In this document: positions 49,983 through 60,086 of the stretch, one piece after another | How positions within the stretch are numbered: position 1 is the stretch's first letter | Layout of the letters: each line of letters opens with the position of its first letter | DNA from: an uncultured Erysipelotrichaceae bacterium | GTDB taxonomy: Bacteria > Bacillota_I > Bacilli_A > RF39 > UBA660 | Direction of reading: 5' to 3' | Length of the DNA: 64,000 bases | NCBI GenBank assembly: GCA_902800945.1 | Contig: CADCFX010000001.1 | Coordinates: 1 to 64,000, forward strand | The notes under the pieces: generated by a model | What the model saw: only the letters and a program-made list of their open reading frames with translations | Databases searched by the model: none | Told to the model about the DNA's origin: nothing | Program-made: the position numbers and the translations under genes

Positions 49983-51161
49983 TTAGAATAATGATTCTAC
50001 AACTATTTTTTTAGTAAAATTACCATAAGATAAATCAAATTCTCCACTATATGAAGAATCCCACATTAAATAAATAGTTAAAGGATCATCTTCATCAATA
50101 CTATATCTTATTGGACGATCCTTTTGGACAGTCCACTTACTGTTATTGATACCTTTATATTTATACATATAAGTTTTCTTACACTTTATAAATGTTTCAC
50201 CTTCAATAAAGATTTCTGTTTCCATAGTATTTGGCATAACTGGTTCTGCGATTAAAGTTCCAACTAAGCCTTGTTCAACATCATCTTCACTTTCATTTGC
50301 ATAATATTCTTCAGCTGTTAATTCAAAAATTCCAGGAGTAGAAATCCAATCGGTAGCTTCTACTCTCCAACATACTTTTGGAGCAACTTCTTTACAACCT
50401 TGTAAATAAAATTTTGAATATCTCTAAAAATATTTTATAATTGAATCAGTTCTTGGCATTAAAATATGCAAAGAATAATTTGGTGTATCTACACTTACGC
50501 CATGTTTTTGGATATATTTAATCTATGTTTCTACAGGACCTCTAACCGCCGCATAACTTGAATGTTTATTCCCTTCTTCATCCACCCAATCAATTGAGTA
50601 AGAACAACGACGAATTTCTCCTCTAAAATATGCTAATTCAGTTAAGTCCTATAAGTAAATTAACCAATACGTATTTGTCCCCATCCATTCAAAAACATCT
50701 CCAGGTTGGAAATGATCTTCATAATGAACAGAAACAATTTTATCATCATAATCCTGTTTATTTTTATCAGGATTTATTAATGCACGACAAACTTTAGGTT
50801 TACTATCATCTTCATAAACAGAAACAAATTCTGTCTCTGCCTATTTGGCTTTTTCTTCATCATCAACACCACTAACTTTTAGAATATTAGCTCCTTGATA
50901 TGAATATAATAAAGCTCTATCTAATGATCTTCTTTTATCAAAAATCATTCTTTCTTGTTGTAAAAATCCACCGTTCATGCCAAGGCGCAAAGTCTAATCA
51001 TTCAAACCATCAATTAAATGATCATTTTGAAATTTTATAGGAGATCGTTTATGATCTTCCGGTCTGGCATATGTCGGTAATTTCCCAAAGATTCCTAAAC
51101 GTCTTGACATTAAATTTAAATTAGTAGTGCGAAGTTCTCTATCTAAAGCCTACTTTGCCAT
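49983..51161 (-). CDS. Head-tail connector/neck protein, 392 aa
   Basis: ATG 51159-51161 overlaps the TGA of the preceding gene (TGATG), ribosome binding site AAGGAATTAACTG; TAA stop. TAGs occur at residue 4 (51150) and at about five later positions. The N-terminus (ALDRELRTTNLNLMSRRLG, then RMIFDKRRSLDRALLYSYQG) is helical; the central part is beta-rich (VSVHYEDHFQPGDVFEWMGT, YWLIYL), with an Ig/OB-like C-terminal domain (VLDSSYSGEFDLSYG-like). It occupies the head-closure position after the adaptor gene. I infer a neck or stopper function; no enzymatic motif is present. Confidence 0.75.
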
Positions 51162-51454
51162 CAGTTAATTCCTTGTAAAATACTAATACACTCAAATATA
51201 GTTTTTCTATAGAATTCAAAATCAGTTTCTTGAACTCGCAATCCTTCTAATTTACTAATTAATTGTAAAAAAATTGGCCCAACGAAAATTTCGTTTAGAC
51301 CAACAATTTCCAATAAGACTGTTTCTAATTGTTTTTCCCAATCTTCTTCATGCTCTCGCATAGGAATTAATTTCCATAATTGGTTGGTTAAACGTTGAGC
51401 ATTTTTCTTTATATCTTCCATAGAAATTTCAATATTATATTTATTCAAGAGCAC
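51161..51454 (-). CDS. Small neck-module protein with GTG start, 97 aa
   Basis: A GTG at 51452-51454 behind GAGGTAGAACA is the only start that suits the ribosome binding site; an in-frame TGA lies 9 bases or so above. The gene overlaps the end of the adaptor gene by 14 bases, and its TGA overlaps the next ATG. The 97-residue product is alpha-helical (IKKNAQRLTNQLWKLIPMRE, EKQLETVLLEIVGLNEIF) without TAG. The overlaps on both sides show tight co-translation with its neighbours. Function unknown; a small connector or DNA-packaging accessory fits. Confidence 0.75.
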   Translation of the reverse strand: MLLNKYNIEISMEDIKKNAQRLTNQLWKLIPMREHEEDWEKQLETVLLEIVGLNEIFVGPIFLQLISKLEGLRVQETDFEFYRKTIFECISILQGIN

Positions 51455-52037
51455 TGTTCTACCTCAGAACATCCCAATTTGAACGATAACGTCCATCTGC
51501 TACAATACGTCTTCTTTTATAAAGACGTTGCATATGAAAGCTATCTCTTCTAGATTCTTCTAACAATGCTAATAATTTCTATAAATGATTAGCTTGAGAA
51601 GTCATTTTAAAATCAGAGCCAGAATATTTCATTCTAGTATTTTCTATAGAAGTTACTTGCCGCTAAACCCAACCCTGTTTCATTAAAAGAGCAAGTATAT
51701 TTATTTCTTCAGCTGTTAAATTAACATTGAAGTGAGATCGTTCAACAATTGCGTCAGGAACCTAAGAATTTGGATCTTCTAATAGATCATTCCAGACAAC
51801 ACCTATAATAAAATCTCCTTCTTGGACTTCATCTTCAGGGATTTCTACTACTTCTAAAGTATAATCTGAGATGCACTGTCTAGGAAATTCAAAACCAGGA
51901 ATAGCATTTATCAGAAGACGTTGAAGATCTTTAATAGTATCTTCTGGAGTCAATTCCAAGTACATGTCATCTGTAATCTTTTCAAGAAAGCGATTATAAA
52001 TAGTAGAAAATTGTGTACCTTGTACTGTTTCTGCCAT
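51441..52037 (-). CDS. Head-tail adaptor-like protein, 198 aa
   Basis: ATG 52035-52037 behind AATAGGAGGTAATATAA; TAA at 51441-51443. In-frame TAGs at 51762, 51663, 51579 and 51459. The N-terminus (FSTIYNRFLEKITDDMYLEL) and the helical core (LTAEEINILALLMKQGWV, then MKYSGSDFKMTSQANHL) match a head-tail adaptor family encoded after the capsid gene in Clostridia phages. The C-terminus is strongly basic (HMQRLYKRRRIVADG). It would attach to the portal. Reading the second half requires passing the first TAG, which supports sense decoding since the family motif lies beyond it. Confidence 0.8.
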
Positions 52038-52052
52038 TTATATTACCTCCTA

Positions 52053-52622
52053 TTATTCCTCAGTTTTTACCTCAGTCTCGACTTTTTTAATAACTCGACG
52101 ACCTGTTGATGCTGGCTTTACACGTCTTTGAGGAGTACTCTCCGGAGCAACAATACCATTTTCGGCATCTTCTTGCTTTTCTTCTTCTACATGTGTCAAT
52201 GCAGCATTAACATCAAATCCAGTTTTCTTTTTAAGTGCACGTCTCTTTTCAATATCATTTAAAGGAAGAGAGACTGCAAACTGTCTAATAAGATCCATTA
52301 CACCTGTTGGAGCAAAATCAAGCATATCTAAAAATTCATCTAAAGAACCATAATTCATGATCCTTACAATATCTTCTTCAGAATAATTATATTCTTGTTC
52401 TGCAACAATATTTAGGTCTCTTTGTGCTTCAGCACTTTGGATCTGTAAGAAATTGTTCATCATCATTTGTCCGCCTGGCTGATAAGAAAGTTTTTCAAGC
52501 TCAGTCATCGGAATTGCTTTAGTTTCACCAGGCATAAATTCTCTACGAATATTATCTTCCGGAATACGATAAATAACTACTCCGGCACTTCTATTCTTAA
52601 CTTTATAAATTTTATCTGCCAT
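52053..52622 (-). CDS. Capsid-neighbour protein, 189 aa
   Basis: ATG 52620-52622 behind AAAGGAGATTATTTTA; TAA; no TAG. The N-terminus (MADKIYKVKNRSAGVVIYRI) is a small beta domain, followed by helices (EEDIVRIMNYGSLDEFLDML, VMDLIRQFAVSLP) and a charged, probably disordered C-terminus (RRVKPASTGRRVIKKVE). It directly follows the major capsid gene and a terminator, and precedes the adaptor. Similar proteins after capsid genes may be capsid-associated or connector proteins. Not assigned further. Confidence 0.78.
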   Translation of the reverse strand: MADKIYKVKNRSAGVVIYRIPEDNIRREFMPGETKAIPMTELEKLSYQPGGQMMMNNFLQIQSAEAQRDLNIVAEQEYNYSEEDIVRIMNYGSLDEFLDMLDFAPTGVMDLIRQFAVSLPLNDIEKRRALKKKTGFDVNAALTHVEEEKQEDAENGIVAPESTPQRRVKPASTGRRVIKKVETEVKTEE

Positions 52623-52645
52623 TAAAATAATCTCCTTTTTCTCTT

Positions 52646-52700
52646 AAAACAAGTATAAGGGGGAGAGGGAACAGTTCACCTATAAATCTCCCTCTCCCCC
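52646..52700 (-). terminator. GC-rich terminator-like hairpin after capsid gene
   Basis: A 12-bp perfect stem (GGGGGAGAGGGA / TCCCTCTCCCCC) lies about 30 bases after the capsid stop. The following bases on the minus strand (TTATACTTGTTTT) are only moderately T-rich, so partial termination or mRNA 3'-end protection is likely. Confidence 0.75.
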
Positions 52701-52732
52701 AGTAATATCTATATTAAATTTCTAGGTTAAAA

Positions 52733-53866
52733 TTAAGGATCTTGTTGTGTTCCAGCGCTATGTCCGTCACCAACAGAATTAATCTGTCCTGTATAATCCT
52801 TAATACTCTTATTATTTAAGAACCATGTCTTCATTTGACCTACAAGTGAAGTATCAACGTATGCACAAATGTTATTAGCAAGCATGCAAACAACGCCAAC
52901 TTTCTTGTAAACTTGAATTTCACGAGAACGATCACCAGGATTGTTGAATTCATCAACAATGGTATTACCTTCAAAAGCGATCTTAACAGGTTTTCCATCA
53001 GCGCCAGTTGGAATTACCCAAGCATAGCCAGGATCGATAACCTTAGTTTCATTTGTTTCATCTTCGAAGCCTTGCTCAAGAATAACAACTTGATGTCCTT
53101 TATAATTTGGAAGACGTCCATTATTCCAAAGCTGTTCCTTCATAGACTCAGTATATCTCCAAGCTTCCTGAGGGATCATTTTAACGGCAAATTCATAAGT
53201 ACAATAAATTGTAGGTGTACCATAAGCAGCAGCAATAGTAAGAAGACGATCCATAGCATCTTCATCAAATCCATTAGCAATTACTCTATTTGCTGGTGGA
53301 AGTTGATTAATAGAAGCTTTCAGAGCCTGTCCAACCTCTTTATAAATAAGTTCGTCCATACCTTCCATAACAATTCTTGTTACTTCGGCAAAATCAACAC
53401 GACCATCAAGGAACTCTTCAAATCCAATCTGAGCAGCTCCACCGATTGCGCTTGTACGAACTTCGAAAGCCTCTTCGTTCTTACCAAGCTTAAATACTTC
53501 ATAAATACCTGCAAGTCCAACACGTGTGATGAACTGTTTTGCACGTTGATTAGAAGTCAGCTTACGTCTAAACAGAATCTTATCTCCCTGTGCAAAAGTA
53601 CGAACTTCAGCGAACTGATTATACTGTTCAACAACTTTCTTAGGAAGAACTTCATCTAATGTTTCTTCAATAATACTGAAAATTAAATTTTTATTTTCAC
53701 GATATAAAGCGTATGTTCCTGCCAATTCATTAAGCTCTCTACGAAGAGTTTCGTTAAGAGCTTCATAACTTAAATCCTGGCCACCAAAACTATAGGCAAC
53801 AGGAGCGGAAGGATTAGCTTTAGCAACTTGTTTCATAAGAGCAACAAGATCTTTTCTATCTAACAT
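52733..53866 (-). CDS. Major capsid protein (HK97-like), 377 aa
   Basis: ATG 53864-53866 behind GGAAGGAGGATAAAGTA; TAA; no in-frame TAG. The order is typical of an HK97-fold capsid: helical N-terminal part (LMKQVAKANPSAP, ELNELAGTYALYRENKN), a long-arm/E-loop-like region (EVRTFAQGDKILFRRKLT), the P-domain spine helix (IVMEGMDELIYKEVGQALKA) and an A-domain with TPTIYCTYEFAVKMIP and KVGVVCMLANNICAYVD near the end. It follows protease/scaffold genes and has a strong ribosome binding site and a terminator, as expected for the most abundant virion protein. Fold assignment is from pattern and synteny. Confidence 0.9.
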   Translation of the reverse strand: MLDRKDLVALMKQVAKANPSAPVAYSFGGQDLSYEALNETLRRELNELAGTYALYRENKNLIFSIIEETLDEVLPKKVVEQYNQFAEVRTFAQGDKILFRRKLTSNQRAKQFITRVGLAGIYEVFKLGKNEEAFEVRTSAIGGAAQIGFEEFLDGRVDFAEVTRIVMEGMDELIYKEVGQALKASINQLPPANRVIANGFDEDAMDRLLTIAAAYGTPTIYCTYEFAVKMIPQEAWRYTESMKEQLWNNGRLPNYKGHQVVILEQGFEDETNETKVIDPGYAWVIPTGADGKPVKIAFEGNTIVDEFNNPGDRSREIQVYKKVGVVCMLANNICAYVDTSLVGQMKTWFLNNKSIKDYTGQINSVGDGHSAGTQQDP

Positions 53867-53889
53867 TACTTTATCCTCCTTCCTTTAAA

Positions 53890-54687
53890 TTACGCAATAC
53901 GCATAACCTTAACACCTTTTTGGTGATCAGGCATTGTATAAATCTTAACAACTTGCCATACCATATCGCCAGAGTTAGTTCCCTTTGTTCCACAAAGAAT
54001 TCCATCATCTCCAACATATAAAGATTGGCCAAGAGTAACAGTAGTTTCATTAATTGTATTAGTTGTGAAAATATCGCCAATATTAGTCTTTAATACACGA
54101 GGAACCATAGTTGTACCAGCTGGCATAAACTGTGGACGTGCCTGAGACTCAATGTGATATGGATCTTCATTATAATGAAGTTCATACATATCAGGAGCAG
54201 CTGTTACATCATCATATGGGAAAGTTTCACCATTAACAGTAATAGAAGTATTACCTTGGTCATCTTCTCCATTATAATAACGTGACTGTTTATTAAAATT
54301 AGTGTCATATGTATAAGGATCACTATTTGTTAATTTTTGTCCGTTTGCATCATATTTATCGCCACCAAATGGACTATAAATACGTGCTTGATAATTGTCT
54401 TTAATCATTGCGAATTCGCAATCATCTTGATGTTCTCTATAAAGTTTAATTTCATTATATACTAACATCCATTCACCAGGACCGGTGAAATTTACTAAGC
54501 CATTTGCATAATCATACTTAACGAACTGACCTTGCTCCAAAACATCAATATCAGGATCTGCAGGTAATTGTGCATAAACCTGAGAAGTTCTTTGAGCAGA
54601 AAGATGATTAGGCTCAACTTGACCATAACCCCATTCTACGAAGCTGGCCTGGCTTTGGATATTCTTTTTCAGAAAATCTTTAAGCAT
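53890..54687 (-). CDS. Putative capsid decoration/stabilising protein, 265 aa
   Basis: ATG 54685-54687 behind AAGGAGGAAATAGAAGA; TAA; no TAG. The protein starts MLKDFLKKNIQSQASFVEWG and is beta-rich (FVKYDYANGLVNFTGPGEWM, LVYNEIKLYREH). Its C-terminus (TLGQSLYVGDDGILCGTK...VWQVVKIYTMPDHQ) resembles the beta-tulip type of capsid decoration proteins. It lies between scaffold and major capsid, the usual place of a head decoration protein. The absence of TAG agrees with high expression. Function is inferred. Confidence 0.75.
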   Translation of the reverse strand: MLKDFLKKNIQSQASFVEWGYGQVEPNHLSAQRTSQVYAQLPADPDIDVLEQGQFVKYDYANGLVNFTGPGEWMLVYNEIKLYREHQDDCEFAMIKDNYQARIYSPFGGDKYDANGQKLTNSDPYTYDTNFNKQSRYYNGEDDQGNTSITVNGETFPYDDVTAAPDMYELHYNEDPYHIESQARPQFMPAGTTMVPRVLKTNIGDIFTTNTINETTVTLGQSLYVGDDGILCGTKGTNSGDMVWQVVKIYTMPDHQKGVKVMRIA

Positions 54688-54711
54688 TCTTCTATTTCCT
54701 CCTTATTAGAA

Positions 54712-55584
54712 TCAATTCATATCTTTCGCAACTTCCATTGCTGCTTTAACCCAAGCAGGGATGGTTGCATCTTTACTAGGATCATCAAAATTAAATGTCA
54801 TAGATGGTCCATCTTTGTGTTTATCATCCTCAAGGTCAAAGCTTACCTTGTTGCGAACACAAATAACAGAAAGTTTAGCCTCAATATCATCTAATGAATA
54901 AGTATCAATGTTTTTAACAACATCAGCCTTATCATCATCAGAAAGCATATAGAAACTATTAATCATAGCTTCTTTATCTTTTCTTTCAGTTTCAAGTTTG
55001 AACTGCTTTAGAGGCTCCATTTCAGAAGTTAATGTATCATAATCAGCTTTTAACTGAGTATAATCGGCTTCTAGCTTATTGAATTTTGTAAGAAGTTCCT
55101 GATATTCAGCACTATCCTCAAGAGAGAATTGTCCTTTTTTCTTTTTCTTCTTATCATCTTCGTCATCATCAGAGTCTTCTTCAGGATCTTCTTCTTCGTC
55201 CTTTTTATCCTCTTCGCCAGAATCTTTGCCTTCTGATTTATCATCAGGATTAGGATTATCTCCTTCACCTTTTTTGTCCTCTTCTTCTTTCTTTTTCTTA
55301 TACTCAGTTTCAAAAGCTTCAATATCTTCAGCTTTGAACTGAGCTTCTGAGCTGAAATCAGTTAATTCGCTAACTTCTTCAGCTGGACTAAATTCATTAT
55401 TTTCAGAAAGTGAAAAGTTTAAACGATAGAATTTATTATCTTCAACATTATGAAGAACAGCAAACTTCTGATCACCTTCAGTATAAAAACCGTAAATTTG
55501 CTGACCAGGAACCGCAGTCTCTACATAATTATAAAGATCTGTCCATAAAGAATCTCCAACTGTTACTGCATAAGTAGTGAACAT
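54712..55584 (-). CDS. Scaffold protein nested in the protease frame, 290 aa
   Basis: A strong internal start lies at ATG 55582-55584, with AATAAAGGAGGATCAAGA directly upstream. It is in the same frame as the prohead protease, whose sequence ends NKGGSR before this Met. The nested product has a folded N-terminus (MFTTYAVTVGDSLWTDLYNY), a highly charged Lys/Asp/Glu linker (about residues 95-150), and a coiled coil (KLEADYTQLKADYDTLTSEM), which is the build of phage scaffolds. It contains no TAG and ends in TGA. The nested arrangement parallels lambda C/Nu3. Confidence 0.78.
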   Translation of the reverse strand: MFTTYAVTVGDSLWTDLYNYVETAVPGQQIYGFYTEGDQKFAVLHNVEDNKFYRLNFSLSENNEFSPAEEVSELTDFSSEAQFKAEDIEAFETEYKKKKEEEDKKGEGDNPNPDDKSEGKDSGEEDKKDEEEDPEEDSDDDEDDKKKKKKGQFSLEDSAEYQELLTKFNKLEADYTQLKADYDTLTSEMEPLKQFKLETERKDKEAMINSFYMLSDDDKADVVKNIDTYSLDDIEAKLSVICVRNKVSFDLEDDKHKDGPSMTFNFDDPSKDATIPAWVKAAMEVAKDMN

Positions 55585-56304
55585 TCTTGATCCTCCTTTA
55601 TTAAGTATTTCCTTCAACTGTTTCATCATTGAATACATCTCTCGTTTGAAAGAAGATTCATCAAATGAAAATTGAACAACTGCGGGTTGTTCATCATAAG
55701 TGAATTCTCCGCTAGTAATAGTGGCGCCTTCGAAACAAGGCTCCTAATCTTCTCCTAAAATACATAAATTTGTAATAACTGCTTCATTAACAATGAAAAT
55801 TTTAGGAACTCCTCTATTATCTTTTGCCCATTCCGCTTTTAAAAATTCATTGTTAAGATTCATAGATTGATTGTTTCCTTTATCCAGAACTCTTTGTACT
55901 TCTGGATATTGCCCAGTCCATAACCAACCCTCTGTCATTAGATATTCTCGCTCATATTTACCATCATCCAAGAATTTTTGGAACCAACATTTTGCGTTAA
56001 AATCAACAAAACCATAAGGTTTTGTTACTTCTCGCATGATGATTTGATGATTTTTAATATCAATCTGTTTGTTATGTTCTTCAAAGTCTTTTGCATATTC
56101 ATTAAAGAACCCCACAATAGGACTTCCTGGCAAACTATTAGCGATTTGCTTGGCAGTTTCTTTGGTGATGATGCTTTTGTTGCGGTTCGGCTCATCACCA
56201 ACATAACATACCTTTATCTAACATTTAGAGATCATTGGGTTAAGTGGAGTTAAATTAATAAACTCGCTAGGCGTAGTCATTTTAATACTTGTGTGTTTTG
56301 GCAT
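54712..56304 (-). CDS. Prohead protease, open reading into the scaffold, 530 aa
   Basis: ATG 56302-56304 behind AAGGAGGCTTATA. TAGs at 56218 and 55744 are read through. Residues 45-190 carry the signature of the prohead protease family of Firmicutes phages: GSPIVGFFNEYAKDFEEH, YGFVDFNAKCWFQKFL, REYLMTEGWLWTGQYPE, NQSMNLN and LCILGED-TAG-EPCFEGA. The conserved EPCFEGA follows the TAG, so the family sequence continues through it. After that motif the frame stays open into the scaffold (ending at the same TGA), so readthrough would make a protease-scaffold fusion. Protease cleaves the scaffold and capsid N-termini during head maturation. If TAG ended translation, the protease would lack its last conserved motif. 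Confidence 0.85.
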
Positions 56305-56315
56305 TATAAGCCTCC

Positions 56316-57962
56316 TTAACTCTACGATTCTTTATTCTAAATTGTTTTTTCAGCTTTCTCACTGTCTGCTTTAGCAGGTCGCCCTGCTTGCTTTGTTTCA
56401 GTTGTTTTAGTTACTGTAGTCTAAGTAGAAGATTTGTTAGTTCCTCCTACTTGGTTTTGCGAATTATTATTAGTGGACTAACCTTTTTGACCCAAAATTG
56501 CATCTGCATTTAAAGTAGATGACATTAATGGAGGAATCATAATTTCGCTTAACTTCAAAATTTCATTTTCAAATGTAGCAGCATATAAAATTGAACTTTG
56601 AGAATGTCCAAGAGCAATCTACGGTAACATTTTAGAATAACCAATTTGAACCATCTCTTTATATTGCTTAGATAATTCTTTATAATTATATTGTGTAGTT
56701 TCTAAGAAATATAAATGATAAGTATATTTGTTTTTATTTTTAGAAAGCTTTGATGTTACTTTATCATAGAACATATTAAATTGAAGTAATAAAGCTCTCA
56801 TTGTAGATTCATCATCAAGAATTGATTTTTCAAGAGATAAATTTCCATCTGTATTAAAAATATTACGCGATACACCAAAAGCATTATAAACTGTACGTTC
56901 AATTTTTTCAAGATCATCTCTTGTTGTAGACGTATTTTTATCAGCCATATCTTCTACATTTACATCAGCAAATGTAGTTAATACATCAACTCCAATAGCT
57001 CGGCGTAACATTTCTACTGCATTATTATGGATGTCTCTTGCTTCATCAACATCAAATATTAAATCGCCATTTTTGTCAAGCGGTAACTTCTAAATTAAAA
57101 TTTTAAGAAGTTGTTGCATCTGTTTTCTTCTGTCTAAATCCTATGCGGCATCTAAGTCTAAGATTGCCGGAATTGCATTAATAAATAATGGCTGATCGCC
57201 ATTTTTAAACCCAAATTTTACAGAAGATTCTGGATCTAATAAATACCAACTACCATATGGATCCCCCAAATAATCTCTTGGTAATTTTCCTGTTTTATAC
57301 ATTAAATAACCTTTTTGAAAATCTTCAGGAAACATTTTTAATACACGAATACGATATTCAGGATCTGTAAAATATTCATCGAAAAATCGCATATTAAATT
57401 CAATAGCTGGCATGTCGCCTACAAAATAGCGGCTGCGGCAATAATTAATTGGTAATTCTTGAACAACTAAACCATCCTTATTTGGGAAAATATAACCATA
57501 ATAAGCACCATTAACTATAACACTAAGAGCTATATCTCCACAAACTTTTTTAATATGAGAATTATCTAAAAATGATAATATGCTATAAAAATCACTTAGA
57601 AGCTTTTTATCTGGTACTGTTGTATCAAATTTTTTCTCTGGTTCTATGTACCAATCATATCTATATAAAAAAGCAAAATAATCACAAATTCTGGCATAAA
57701 TACCATTAGTACGATAGAAGAAATTTGAAATCTCTCGCATAAGCGGAAGATTTCTTTCTGCCATAGCTTTGAAAATAATTCGTTTATCACCAAAATGACG
57801 ATAATTCTTTTTTAACCAACCAAGGTCAAGAACTGCATCTTCAAGAGTTTTAGTTCCTACTTTTATATCTCCATATTCAAGAGGAGCGCCAACATGGTTA
57901 ATTCGACCAGAACGCATCATATCAAAGCCTTTTTTATGGAGTTCTTCCTATCTGTCTCTCAC
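56316..57962 (-). CDS. Portal protein with GTG start, 548 aa
   Basis: A GTG at 57960-57962 stands 9 bases after AAGGAGG; the first ATG further down has no such site. TAA at 56316. TAGs at residue 5 (57948 region), 57141, 57093, 56619, 56478, 56421 and near the C-terminus. The core (KNYRHFGDKRIIFKAMAERN, ISNFFYRTNGIYARICDYFA, YRYDWYIEP) and the central wing (LDPESSVKFGFKNGDQPLFI) match the SPP1-like portal pattern; it ends in a Gln/Thr/Lys-rich tail. The gene lies between terminase/endonuclease and protease. The portal is the dodecameric DNA entry ring. Confidence 0.85.
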
Positions 57963-57976
57963 AGTATTGTACCTCC

Positions 57977-58333
57977 TTAATATCCTGCTTTATGCATTAT
58001 ATAGTCATAAGTAATAAGATTCTCCTCTGTATATGGTATTTCAATTAATTTAATTTCATGCTATCTACAATAGTTTCTTTTCTACCTATCATTATATTGC
58101 TGTTGATAAAATCCTTTCTTTCCGCCATATTTTGCACTTGGCTCATAATGTTGTTTTCCTTGATATTCAATGATAAAATCAACAAAATTATCATCATCAA
58201 AAACAACAAAATCAAAACGAAGTGGGCGGCCACTGGAACTTCTTAATCCTGGAAAACAATATTCCATTTCATAATTAAGTCCAGATTCTTCAAGGATTTC
58301 ATGGATTTTAATTTCGCCTCTACTTGCGTCCAT
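57977..58333 (-). CDS. PD-(D/E)XK endonuclease-like protein, 118 aa
   Basis: ATG 58331-58333 behind AAGGAGGATATT; TAA. Two in-frame TAGs (58082, 58061) are read through. The pattern SRGEIKIHEIL, GRPLRFDFVVFDD, FIIEYQGKQHY and, past the TAGs, HEIKLIEIPY is that of small Vsr/PD-(D/E)XK nucleases common in phages, with the catalytic Asp in RFDFVV and Glu in IEYQGKQH. Without readthrough the last core strand (IKLIEIPY) would be missing. Genes like this, inserted between terminase and portal, often act as free-standing homing endonucleases or in resolving packaging substrates. Confidence 0.82.
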
Positions 58334-58343
58334 AATATCCTCC

Positions 58344-60086
58344 TTAATTAAAGAAAGCCCAATCTTTAGCATTAAACTTCTTTTTCTTCTTTTTATTATC
58401 TTCTTCAATTTTTATATAATATAAACCATATTCAAAAGCAGAGAATTTATCTTTTTTAATTCCTCTATTAGCTTGCTTTAAAATAATATTAACACCTTCA
58501 TTTTCTTCACGAAGGTTCATCATTTCCTCTTTTAATATGGAAGTTAGGGTAAATGGTTTTAAATATTCTGCCCTCTTCTCAGGAGTCATATTTTGACCAA
58601 CTTTTGTACCCATTAATTTTACCTTAGCGACACGCTCATCAATTAAGAGCTTCACCTTTCCAGAAGAAAGTTGTGTTTGAACATTTGAATGTGCCTCATT
58701 ATTAACTGGTGCATTAGCTTTAATTATATAAAGAGCGTCCTATTCACAATTTGCAGTTCTATACTTTTTATATTCATCTACTGCATCATCTTGTGTGCCA
58801 CCATAAACACCGAAATCAGGCCAGATCTCGTTGGTATCAGGATCGATTTGCGGCTTAACTAAATAATCTACAAAACCAATACCCATACCATTTCCATCAA
58901 CTACAAGTCGTTTAGCTTTATATTTATAAAAAAGTTTTTTAACTTTTATAGCCTAATCCTCAAAATGCTCGTCAGATATTGTATAAATATTAACTAATTG
59001 TTTTGTTGATACTCCTTGAGGTTGCGGTGTTACCTTAAATACATTTACTACTGAATCACAACCTTTTCGGCCTACGTCCATAGATAATATATAAAATGAA
59101 GATTTCGAAGCACGACCAGAAGCTTCATATTCTGGTTGCTTTAAAATTCTATTTCTCGTAAAAATCTCTTCATTAAAGAAAGCATCTTCTACCGTACCAG
59201 ACCATTTTGATTCATATTCACGATCAAATGAAGCTTCATTAAAAGTACCGTCCATTTTAAGGTCGCGAACGAAGTTTTTATCAAGAAGTTTCATTAATAC
59301 TGGAATACGATATGTACCACCCATAACAAAAGATTTTTCTGGTTTAACTATTTGCCAAACCAAAAGCTGAATCAGTTTATCATACGGGAATGTATTTTTC
59401 CAACCTGCAGTAGTAATATATAATTGTGACTTATTAAGTTGCTCTTCTGGATGTGTTGATCCATCCATACATAAACGAGAAACATTCATTGTAGGTATAA
59501 TAACTTCTGATAATATTGTTCCATCAACACCGGCACATTCTTCTATTACTCCGGCATGTCTACGCTTACCACGAGAAGTCTCTCTAGCAGCGATATTATC
59601 AAAATAGCTACCTGATTTAAAAACATATTTACAATAATCTTTTCCTTCAAGAGTTACACCACGACTCCAATCTATTTCATTATTAAAAGCTGGAATAAGT
59701 GTACATATCTCCTGAACTTTTTCCTTCATGATACCAGCTGCCTGTTCTTTACCTCCAGAAGTAACAAAAAGTTTACATTTTGGATAAAGGATACAGCGAA
59801 TCATAAGAACCATCATTGATAAAAAGGATTTTGAATACGCACGAGGGAAAACCGCGTACACATATTGATAACGCATAGCTATGCGTAAAAATACACGTTG
59901 ATAAAAGAAAAAATGAAAATCTTGCGGATTTCCTTGCTCCAAAAGCCAATCAACAAACATATCTGGATATTCTCGCCAAAATGCGATATATTCACGAGCA
60001 ATGGGGATAATTGCACGCACACGTTCTTCAGAAAGTCCTACTTTCTTACGCTTCTATTGAAGATTTAAAACTTCTTGTAATTTCAT
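58344..60086 (-). CDS. terL: Terminase large subunit, 580 aa
   Basis: ATG 60084-60086 overlaps the previous gene's TGA (ATGA). TAA at 58344. TAGs at 60054, 58953 and 58740. The ATPase has an adenine/Walker-A-like PRAYSKSFLSM (about residue 80), a Walker B-type VIEECAG (about 180) with catalytic Glu, and a coupling ITTAG. The nuclease domain has MDVGRKGCDSV (about 340) and VVDGNGMG (about 392). The stretch HFED-TAG-AIKVKKLF lies just before VVDGNGMG, where related terminases carry conserved Gln, which supports TAG = Gln. The enzyme cuts concatemeric DNA and pumps it into proheads. Length is normal only with readthrough. Confidence 0.93.

Noticed and set aside
52913-53659. A 248-codon open frame on the plus strand
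   Set aside because: It is antisense to the major capsid gene, has no ribosome binding site, and its composition is that of a shadow frame of a well-used coding strand.
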